Shown here piece after piece: positions 1 to 6,171 of a stretch of 8,601 nucleotides of DNA. The stretch lies in assembly GCA_000436035.1 (NCBI GenBank), contig FR893212.1, positions 16,215 through 24,815 of the forward strand, in the 5' to 3' direction. This DNA comes from Prevotella sp. CAG:732 (GTDB lineage: Bacteria > Bacteroidota > Bacteroidia > Bacteroidales > Bacteroidaceae). Position 1 is the stretch's first letter. Each line of letters starts with the position of its first letter. The position numbers and the translations under genes are program-made. The notes beneath the pieces were generated by a model. The model saw only the letters and a list, made by a program, of their open reading frames with translations, did not search any database and was not told the origin of the DNA.

Positions 1-816
1 CGTCATCAAGAGGGTATTGACCGCCAGCACGATGGTGCTCTCACGTGAACCCGCCGCCGTAAAGAAGAGGTTGACTGCCACCAAACAAACCGTTCTCAGA
101 AATATGTCGCGATTGAGCGAGAAGAAATGCTTGAGCGGTTCTATGGCAAAAAGTCCAGCCTTGAAGTCATATCGAGCCAAACGACCATAATAGATTCGAG
201 CCAAGACTACAGCCATGAGGAATCCCCACCATTGGGCGATGACCGTGCCCAACGCCACACCTTCCACCGTGAGATGACAGCAGAAGACAAGCACCAGTGA
301 GACAACGATATTAACTACATTCTGGATGAGAGACACCACCATCGGGATTCGGGTATTCTGCATCCCGATATACCATCCATTGAATCCATAAAGCCCCAAT
401 ACGGCAGGGGCGCCCCAGATGCAAACATAACAATATCGGCGAGCCAAGTCAAGCACATTCGCCTCTGGCGACATCGCCCACAAGCCACAACCTATCACGA
501 GTTTCTGGAAGATGAAGAACAGTAAGCCTATCCCCACTCCCACGGAGAGGGAACGTACCAAGAGCCTCATCACCTCGGCAAAGTCTCGTCTGCCCAAGGC
601 CTGTGAGGTCATGCCGCTCGTACCCATTCTTAAGAATCCAAACAGCCAATAGATGACATTGAAAAGCATGGAACCCACGGCAATGGCTCCGATATAAGAG
701 GCATCGCCGATATGACCGACGATGGCTACATCCACTAAACCCAAAAGCGGTACCGTGATATTGGATATTATCGACGGTACCGCTAATTGTAATATCTGTT
801 TGTTACGAGCATTCAT
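1..816 (-). CDS. dinF: DinF-subfamily MATE multidrug/Na+ or H+ antiporter, 3' end cut by window
   Basis: Integral inner-membrane efflux transporter of the MATE family; exchange of small organic compounds for Na+ or H+ is the family role and the substrate cannot be read from sequence. The first 272 codons are visible, open to the window edge. The N-terminus (MNARNKQILQLAVPSIISNI, then TVPLLGLVDVAIVGHIGD) and the FLRMGTSGMTSQALGRRD segment at residues 61-78 closely resemble E. coli DinF, as remembered. About seven hydrophobic segments can be seen, near residues 9-33, 41-63, 88-109, 125-150, 158-181, 185-208 and 238-255. Family members are about 440-460 residues, so roughly the last 40 percent is missing. 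The start at 816 is supported by an AGGAG four bases upstream and by the homology. It lies 19 bases after the trpS stop, so it is probably co-transcribed. No LexA-like box was noticed, so SOS control as in E. coli is not supported. Confidence 0.9.
   Translation of the reverse strand, partial: MNARNKQILQLAVPSIISNITVPLLGLVDVAIVGHIGDASYIGAIAVGSMLFNVIYWLFGFLRMGTSGMTSQALGRRDFAEVMRLLVRSLSVGVGIGLLFFIFQKLVIGCGLWAMSPEANVLDLARRYCYVCIWGAPAVLGLYGFNGWYIGMQNTRIPMVVSLIQNVVNIVVSLVLVFCCHLTVEGVALGTVIAQWWGFLMAVVLARIYYGRLARYDFKAGLFAIEPLKHFFSLNRDIFLRTVCLVAVNLFFTAAGSRESTIVLAVNTLLMT
746..784 (-). repeat. Inverted repeat / mRNA hairpin inside the 5' end of dinF
   Basis: An 11-base arm AGCGGTACCGT (746-756) is matched perfectly by ACGGTACCGCT (774-784). 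Inside it, GATA (757-760) can pair with TATC (769-772), leaving a one-base bulge at 773 and an 8-base loop. It falls on codons 11-24 of dinF, where the protein reads AVPS and later TVPL. The GC-rich stem could slow early translation or control dinF expression relative to trpS, but it may be a by-product of two Val-Pro pairs written with the same codons. Confidence 0.5.
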
Positions 817-820
817 AAAA

Positions 821-825
821 CTCCT
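821..825 (-). promoter_or_regulatory. Shine-Dalgarno-like site for dinF
   Basis: The minus strand reads AGGAG followed by TTTT and the ATG at 816, a four-base spacer. Bacteroidota genes often lack such a site and rely on A-rich leaders, and the other starts in this window show none. It decides the dinF start and fits independent ribosome entry in a short intercistronic gap. Confidence 0.55.
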
Positions 826-835
826 AACTCTAACT

Positions 836-1924
836 TCATGATTGCTTAAACTTGGCAGCCTGCTCCTCTATATAGGCAGCGTCACTGAAGTAATCGATGC
901 GCATGGCCTTGCGAACCTCATCCATCGTCTGTGCGGCAAACTCACGAGCCACCTCGCTACCCTTCTTCAAGATGTTGAACACCTCTGGAATATCCTGCTC
1001 AAACTCATGACGGCGAGCACGGATTGGGCCGAGCATCTTATTGATGACACTATTGAGGAACTTCTTGGTCATACCATCACCGATACCACCCTTCACATAC
1101 TGCTCCTTCAACTCTTCGAGGTTCTTGAACTCAGGCCAGAACTCAGCGAAGTCCTCGTCTGTAGAGAAAGCCTCCATATAGGTGAACACGGCATTGCCCT
1201 CCAAGTGTCCAGGCTCATCCATGCTCATGCGAGGCTCACCATTCGACATCTTCTTCACCTTCTTCCAAACGGTCTTCTCGTCATCGCTCAGATAGATGCA
1301 GTTGCCGAGGCTCTTACTCATCTTCTCCTTGCCATCCGTACCAGGAAGACGACGGCAAACAGCATTCTCTGGCAAGAGAATCTCTGGCTCTACCAAGACT
1401 GGAGCATACACCTGATTGAAACGGCGAACCAACTCACGGGTTACCTCCAACATAGGCTCCTGGTCCTCACCGGCAGGCACGGTAGTAGCCTTGAAAGCGG
1501 TGATGTCGGCAGCCTGGCTCACTGGGTAGCAGAAGAAACCGAGAGGGATGTTTGCCTCGAAGTTACGCATCTTGATCTCAGTCTTCACGGTTGGGTTACG
1601 CTGAACACGAGATACAGTGATGAGGTTCATCAAGTAGGTAGTCAACTCAGCCAACTCTGGAATCATGCTCTGGATATAGAGTGTACACTTCTGTGGATCG
1701 AGTCCGGCAGAGAGATAGTCGAGCGCCACCTCGATGATGTTCTGGCGGATCTTCTCAGGATTGTCCGCATTGTCGGTCAAAGCCTGAACGTCTGCCATGA
1801 AGACAAACATCTTGTCAAAGTCACCTGCGTTCTGCAACTGCACACGGCGCTGCAAAGAACCAATATAATGCCCCAAGTGGAGCTTGCCAGTAGGACGGTC
1901 GCCCGTCAATATGATCTTTCCCAT
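836..1924 (-). CDS. trpS: Tryptophanyl-tRNA synthetase (TrpRS II-like subgroup)
   Basis: Cytoplasmic class I aminoacyl-tRNA synthetase that activates tryptophan with ATP and loads it on tRNA-Trp. From the chosen start the protein has 362 residues. The class I signatures are present: HLGH at 16-19 inside GDRPTGKLHLGHYIGSL, and KMSKS at 201-205 in GKEKMSKSLGN. Other family blocks are ADVQALTD (44-51), YPVSQAADI (133-141) and AGEDQEPMLEVTRELVRRFN (151-170). From memory these match the auxiliary TrpRS II of Deinococcus radiodurans and related enzymes better than the standard E. coli or Bacillus type. It is the only trpS seen here, and whether the genome holds another is unknown. An in-frame ATG exists at 1972, but that extension would lie on top of the promoter and adds non-conserved residues, so the ATG at 1924 is preferred. 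It is preceded by its own promoter and followed after 19 bases by dinF. Confidence 0.97.
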   Translation of the reverse strand: MGKIILTGDRPTGKLHLGHYIGSLQRRVQLQNAGDFDKMFVFMADVQALTDNADNPEKIRQNIIEVALDYLSAGLDPQKCTLYIQSMIPELAELTTYLMNLITVSRVQRNPTVKTEIKMRNFEANIPLGFFCYPVSQAADITAFKATTVPAGEDQEPMLEVTRELVRRFNQVYAPVLVEPEILLPENAVCRRLPGTDGKEKMSKSLGNCIYLSDDEKTVWKKVKKMSNGEPRMSMDEPGHLEGNAVFTYMEAFSTDEDFAEFWPEFKNLEELKEQYVKGGIGDGMTKKFLNSVINKMLGPIRARRHEFEQDIPEVFNILKKGSEVAREFAAQTMDEVRKAMRIDYFSDAAYIEEQAAKFKQS

Positions 1925-1949
1925 TGTATAATTACGATTATTTTGTCTG

Positions 1950-1980
1950 CAAAGGTACTGCAAAAAGGGCAAAACACAAA
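1950..1980 (-). promoter_or_regulatory. Bacteroidota-type housekeeping promoter of trpS-dinF
   Basis: The minus strand carries TTTG (1977-1980), a 19-base spacer, and TACCTTTG (1950-1957). This is a full match to the Bacteroidota primary sigma consensus of a -33 TTTG and a -7 TAnnTTTG. Transcription should begin a few bases downstream, near 1940-1946, giving a leader of about 20 bases before the trpS ATG at 1924. The -33 element sits within the 3' arm of the preceding terminator hairpin. Confidence 0.8.
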
Positions 1981-2012
1981 ATAAATCGTCGGTTATTTTG
2001 CATTTTGCCCTT
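1962..2012 (-). terminator. Long hairpin terminator after the catalytically dead transglutaminase-like gene
   Basis: In minus-strand RNA, AAGGGCAAAA (2012-2003), then a 2x2 mismatch, then CAAAATAA (2000-1993) pair with TTATTTTG (1984-1977) and TTTTGCCCTT (1974-1965) around an 8-base loop. The last TT of the stem and three further T (1964-1962) give a run of five T. It starts 13 bases after the stop at 2026. The stem is 18 bp but mostly A/T, with one GGGC block. Confidence 0.7.
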
Positions 2013-2025
2013 ATTCTTGCATAGG

Positions 2026-4185
2026 TTATTTCATAATGACTATCTCTTTGTCAGTGAAAGCACTACTTGCATCCACCAATTTCAAGACCTTGTCCCAGTT
2101 GGCTGCCGGTTCGAGACGATGCAGGAAACTCTTGCGCACTTGAATCTGCACCTTGTCACCTTCCGCCTTTGCCGTAACGGTAAACTCACCGCACTCATTG
2201 CTGACCGAAGATGTCAACTTGTTCAACGATTCCGTTGAGACCTTATATCCCGCAGGCAACGCCAACTCCACATTGAACTCATCAACATAAGCAAACTTGC
2301 GCCAAATATCATCCTTGCGTACACGGTCATTGCCTTCCAGCTTCTTCTGCTGTCCTATCAACTTGCCCACAGACACCAGCAAGTTGCGCCCTGCTCGCTT
2401 CACCAAGCCATCCATATCGTAGCTGACGTGATAAATCAAGTCGGCACTGTCTTTTCTGATGCCCACGCAGTCGATGCCGAAGTCCCCCATCTTGGTTGGC
2501 TCGCTATCATGGAAGTCTGTTACTTCTGCCTTGAACTGCTCAGGGCGTTCCTTTGCCAAGTATTCGTCATAACGTGACTTGAGGTTGGCTTGGTCTTTCT
2601 TGGAGAAGATGGCATAAGGACCTTCCTCGTCATATTTCAAGTATTGCCAATACGCTGTCAAATGTTCTGGGCCGAAATAAGACGTAGCAGAAGCGCAAAC
2701 GGATTGCCCGAAGAGTTTCTGTTCGCCAGAATAATCCACCTTGCGATTGATATTCAAGGTAGTACCCGTCAGTTGAGCCTTGATGCTGACAACCGACTTG
2801 TTGTCTTCCGCCTTGCTCTCTGGCAGGGTAATCAGTTGCTTGCCATCTTGCATATAGGCTTTTCTGCCCTGGAACTGGTAAGGCATCTCTGAAGCCACCT
2901 TAGGATAGGTGCCCATGAAATAATACTTTCCCGTATCTTTCAAGCGGAAGAACCAAGCATTCTCGTTATAGTTGATGACCTGGTCGATGGAAGGAGCACC
3001 CAATGGTGTCGTGATGCCCATCTCAACATCGTAACCCAACTTACGAACATAGTTGGCGAGGGTGTTAAGATTCCTTTGGTCGGTTCTTGAGTCAACATAA
3101 AGAATCGAATAAAGGCGATCGGCTTTCTCTTCTGCCGACAAGGACGCCTCCTTGAGGTCCTTATACAAATTTCTGACTTCCTTAAAGTCCATGACCGACA
3201 ACGGCGAATAGCCACCTTTCTTAATCGACATACCCATCAACTTCCAGTCGTCCTGAAGGATTGGTTCCACGTCAGGGTTGGCACGCACACCCTTCTTGCG
3301 CATCGCCTTTTCTATCACGATGGTCTTTGACTTAGTCGGTGTCACATACATGAGGATGCAAGGTGACTGCAAGGAAGAATTGTACCAAACGGATGGCTCG
3401 GCATCTACAGGCTGATTGACGGTCAAGTCGAGGACAACATTCTTGTTCTTATCCGTGGTCTGAGTAAAGTCGGGCGCACCATTCATGGAACGATAGACGG
3501 TAGCCAAGCTTTGGTCGAGCACACAATGCACCTTGCCATACAACATCGGTTCATCCTGACGCAAGAAGAACATGAATGGGTCCAACTGCTGTTCCTGCGT
3601 ACCTATCTGATCGTAGGTGAAGACATCGAGACAGTCACCGATTTCAAGATTAGGAACTGCTACCTTCTGGCTCAAGTCCTTATCCTTTGCTCCTTCCTTG
3701 ACATCCACATAGTCATCAAGGCTCACCACTTGCACACTGCCATTTTTCTTCAGCACACGAATGCCCACGATGGTCTTGGTCTTGGTTTGGTAACCCGCAA
3801 ACCATTTCTTGGTCTTTGTACGGAAAGAGAACTCGGAATAGTCTTTCAGTGCCTTCTTGTCATTTATTTGAATCAGCATACGCTCCATGTCGGAACAGTC
3901 TATCTGACGTGTCAAGCGAAAGTTCAGCAGCAACTCCGACGTTGCCTTGCGAGAATAGTCGGTGCTCACCTCTCGGTAATACGAGAGAATCACCGCCGAC
4001 TCGTTCTTGTACTTTTCCGGCACCTCACGCTTTTTGAAATCAGCAGGCGTATCGTTCCATACCTCCTCACGTACCTGTTGAGCCAACTTGAGATAGTCGG
4101 ACTTTTCGTCTGCCCTCGCTGTCACGCAGGAGAGCAACAGCACTAGCCAACAAAGACTAGTTTTCAATACATCCATTTTCTTCAT
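2026..4185 (-). CDS. Secreted DUF3857 / transglutaminase-like protein with degenerate catalytic core
   Basis: Exported protein of 719 residues and unknown function. The N-terminus is a signal peptide: basic start MKKMDVLK, a hydrophobic stretch 9-20, and a signal peptidase I site after ARA (residue 25). LLSC (17-20) is a weak alternative lipobox. Residues about 60-300 are beta-rich and resemble DUF3857, including VAVPNLEIGD (176-184). Residues about 350-445 align with the transglutaminase core of the upstream neighbour (KLGYD, KYYFMGTYP, QFQGR), but the catalytic Cys is replaced by Asp369, the His by Asn409 or Gln402, and the Asp by Gly425; no Cys or His occurs from 277 to 496. The C-terminus (about 640-719) resembles that of the neighbour, both ending in a W(N/D)K(L/V) segment and a basic tail. 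It lies 66 bases downstream of that gene, so the two are probably one operon. The reading frame is intact, which argues for a conserved non-enzymatic role rather than a pseudogene. Confidence 0.85.
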   Translation of the reverse strand: MKKMDVLKTSLCWLVLLLSCVTARADEKSDYLKLAQQVREEVWNDTPADFKKREVPEKYKNESAVILSYYREVSTDYSRKATSELLLNFRLTRQIDCSDMERMLIQINDKKALKDYSEFSFRTKTKKWFAGYQTKTKTIVGIRVLKKNGSVQVVSLDDYVDVKEGAKDKDLSQKVAVPNLEIGDCLDVFTYDQIGTQEQQLDPFMFFLRQDEPMLYGKVHCVLDQSLATVYRSMNGAPDFTQTTDKNKNVVLDLTVNQPVDAEPSVWYNSSLQSPCILMYVTPTKSKTIVIEKAMRKKGVRANPDVEPILQDDWKLMGMSIKKGGYSPLSVMDFKEVRNLYKDLKEASLSAEEKADRLYSILYVDSRTDQRNLNTLANYVRKLGYDVEMGITTPLGAPSIDQVINYNENAWFFRLKDTGKYYFMGTYPKVASEMPYQFQGRKAYMQDGKQLITLPESKAEDNKSVVSIKAQLTGTTLNINRKVDYSGEQKLFGQSVCASATSYFGPEHLTAYWQYLKYDEEGPYAIFSKKDQANLKSRYDEYLAKERPEQFKAEVTDFHDSEPTKMGDFGIDCVGIRKDSADLIYHVSYDMDGLVKRAGRNLLVSVGKLIGQQKKLEGNDRVRKDDIWRKFAYVDEFNVELALPAGYKVSTESLNKLTSSVSNECGEFTVTAKAEGDKVQIQVRKSFLHRLEPAANWDKVLKLVDASSAFTDKEIVIMK

Positions 4186-4251
4186 GGTTCTTATCGTTTA
4201 ATCTGTTAGTATTTTTGCTCTATCTATGTTACGGTTCCAGAAGATTGGCTT

Positions 4252-6078
4252 TCACTTGGTTAGTACCACTTGCTCATTGCAAGCATCAGCCCAATCTGTC
4301 ACCAGTTTGTTCCATGTCGGTATCTCTTTCAATGGGATACGTCTCTTTTTGATATGGTATTCCTTTTCCATGACAACGGAGTTGCCTTGCCTACGGAATA
4401 CCCGACGGAAGTCACACCACTCGGAATGAGATTCGTATAGAGCAGGCAATTCCTCTACTCGCATATCCTTCGGAATCACCATCTTCACGGTACGTACGAG
4501 TTTAGCTGGCATATCCAACATATCATCACAAGTGCGCTTCGTGGTATCCACCCTATCTAAGAAGATGTCCTTGTCTGGATTCATATCCACACACAACTTT
4601 CCGTCAGCCGACAAGCCTACATCACCTTTGATATAAGCTGCCGAAATCTGAAGGTGTTGAGCTTGTGGTAGATTGCCTTCCAAGCGGATATCACCCAATT
4701 GGTCGGTTGTTTTTCCGAAGCCCAATATGCGAGCCAGCAGTCTGTCTTTCTCGTCTTTAGCCACAGACTCATAAGCTGACATCACCATTGCCTTCATATC
4801 TCCAGACCAAGAAGAAGTCACATTTCCCTTCATGGCATAAGTACCATTGTCCAAGGTGATCAGCGAACCTTCCAACACTTCAGAAGAAGAGTTTGCATCT
4901 TCTGACAAGACTGGCAACGTCACGACCTCACAACCAGCTTCCTTCTCCACTAAGGCTTGTCGTCCCTGGATGTTAGCTGGGATATAACCCATCGGGATAT
5001 AAGGATTCGTTGCGTCCAAGAAATATGCCTTTCCCTGATGATAGACGGTGCATATCGCATGGTCGATGGCTGCAATCGTTGGTACTTGCTGAGGTGAATA
5101 AGGCACGTCGTCTGTTCCGATGTCAGTCTGTCGGGCATCGAAACCTTGGGCGCGAAGCAACGTTTTCAACAAGAGCGACATCGCCTTGCAATCACCATAT
5201 CGCTTGCGGATGGTTTCAGCAGGCAGGGCTGGTTGATGAGCGGAAATGCCGGCTTCATAGGCTAGGTAGCGAATATTGCGTTGCACCCAAGCGTAGGTGT
5301 TGGCAATACATTCCAGTTCACTCTTGGCATCTTTCTTGATTTCCGACAGTATCTCATTGAGGTTCGGAATGCTGACATCCACATCTGCTAGTTTCTTAGA
5401 CCAAGCAAACATATCTTGTACATCCGAGAAGGAGCCTACGACAAGAATATAAGGGGAGACATAACCCCATGCCGGTGCATTGTCTTGCGGAGTAGAAGTC
5501 GGCAAGTCGTGGATGACATAAGTGAAAACCGAGTCGCCTTCGGCATTGACAGAACTCGTCTTTTGCACATCAGCAGGCAAGTTACAATCCCTCAGATGAA
5601 ACTGAGAGAAAGCCTTCGGAATGACCACTTGGATGGTCTTGCTTTCCACGAAATAATCTTCTCGCAAAGGAATCGTCGTAAAATAAATCGGATCAAGAAA
5701 GGTTCGCGCAAAAGAAGCCTTCAGCGTCTTGCCGACTTTCGGAATGCGATAGCTGAAAAAACACACCTTGCTATCATCGAAAAAGACATTCTTAGGAATC
5801 GCCGCCTTATATTGCGCAACTCCCTTAGACTGAGCTTTATCCAAATGGATAAAATCTCCATAAAAAACGTTCGGTTGTACCAGTGCCGCATACTTCGTGA
5901 CACCATAAGTATAATCGGAAGTATTGACCACAATGGTATTGCCATCAGCACTTTTCTTGAATACATATTGGTCAAAGCAACTGACAACATGCACATTGTC
6001 TTCCTTTCCCTGAGCCATCATCATTTGAGAACAGAACAGGAACCATGCGATCAAAATAGGAAAGCAGTACTTTTTCAT
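4252..6078 (-). CDS. Secreted DUF3857 / transglutaminase-like protein with intact Cys-His-Asp triad
   Basis: Exported protein of 608 residues. The signal peptide MKKYCFPILIAWFLF is followed by a likely cleavage near MMMAQG (19-24), a form common in Bacteroidota. Residues about 30-220 form a beta-rich N-terminal region like DUF3857. Residues about 250-375 are a transglutaminase-like (papain-fold) core with Cys297 in RYGDCKAMSLLLKTLL, His340 in IDHAIC and Asp355 in YFLDATNPY, then a GYIPANIQGR segment. The rest (about 400-608) is a beta-rich C-terminal domain, probably of DUF3858 type. The triad suggests thiol chemistry on peptides or proteins in the periplasm or at the outer membrane (amidase, protease or crosslinking); the substrate is unknown. 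It follows asnS after 93 bases with no recognisable promoter of its own, so read-through from asnS is plausible. The downstream gene is a dead paralogue, suggesting the two products work together. Confidence 0.88.
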   Translation of the reverse strand: MKKYCFPILIAWFLFCSQMMMAQGKEDNVHVVSCFDQYVFKKSADGNTIVVNTSDYTYGVTKYAALVQPNVFYGDFIHLDKAQSKGVAQYKAAIPKNVFFDDSKVCFFSYRIPKVGKTLKASFARTFLDPIYFTTIPLREDYFVESKTIQVVIPKAFSQFHLRDCNLPADVQKTSSVNAEGDSVFTYVIHDLPTSTPQDNAPAWGYVSPYILVVGSFSDVQDMFAWSKKLADVDVSIPNLNEILSEIKKDAKSELECIANTYAWVQRNIRYLAYEAGISAHQPALPAETIRKRYGDCKAMSLLLKTLLRAQGFDARQTDIGTDDVPYSPQQVPTIAAIDHAICTVYHQGKAYFLDATNPYIPMGYIPANIQGRQALVEKEAGCEVVTLPVLSEDANSSSEVLEGSLITLDNGTYAMKGNVTSSWSGDMKAMVMSAYESVAKDEKDRLLARILGFGKTTDQLGDIRLEGNLPQAQHLQISAAYIKGDVGLSADGKLCVDMNPDKDIFLDRVDTTKRTCDDMLDMPAKLVRTVKMVIPKDMRVEELPALYESHSEWCDFRRVFRRQGNSVVMEKEYHIKKRRIPLKEIPTWNKLVTDWADACNEQVVLTK

Positions 6079-6115
6079 CTTTTATATACTATAGGTCTTC
6101 TTGCATCATACAATA

Positions 6116-6154
6116 AGTCTTCACCACGAGCAACTAGTACTCATGATGAAGACT
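6116..6154 (-). other. Intercistronic hairpin after asnS (weak terminator or RNA-processing element)
   Basis: In minus-strand RNA, AGTCTTCATCATGAG (6154-6140) pairs with CTCGTGGTGAAGACT (6130-6116) over 15 consecutive positions including two G-U pairs, with a 9-base loop. Read as plus-strand RNA the same two positions would be A-C mismatches, so the structure favours the asnS transcript. It starts 17 bases after the asnS stop. The following TATTGTATG is T-rich but has no clean T run, so full termination is doubtful; partial termination or 3'-end protection of asnS mRNA fits better. Confidence 0.55.
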
Positions 6155-6171
6155 CTTATCTCATTATACTA

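Noticed and set aside
1925..1972. Upstream ATG for trpS adding 16 residues
   Set aside because: The extension would overlap the promoter -7 element and the predicted transcript start, and homology begins at MGKIILTGDRPTG.
842..1984. Plus-strand open frame of 380 codons opposite trpS
   Set aside because: It lies in codon register with trpS and stays open because trpS avoids TTA, CTA and TCA codons. Its translation is Leu/His-rich with no recognisable domain, while the minus strand encodes a clear TrpRS.
3511..4146. Plus-strand open frame of 211 codons opposite the 719-residue protein
   Set aside because: Antisense shadow; no family features, and the minus-strand frame has a signal peptide and continuous homology to its neighbour.
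2026..4185. Degenerate transglutaminase-like gene as a pseudogene
   Set aside because: The frame is intact over 719 codons with signal peptide and C-terminal domain preserved; loss is confined to the catalytic residues.
5406..5436. CAAACATA, a TAnnTTTG match on the minus strand inside the 608-residue gene
   Set aside because: No TTTG is found about 19 bases upstream, and it is buried mid-gene; such 6-base matches are expected by chance.
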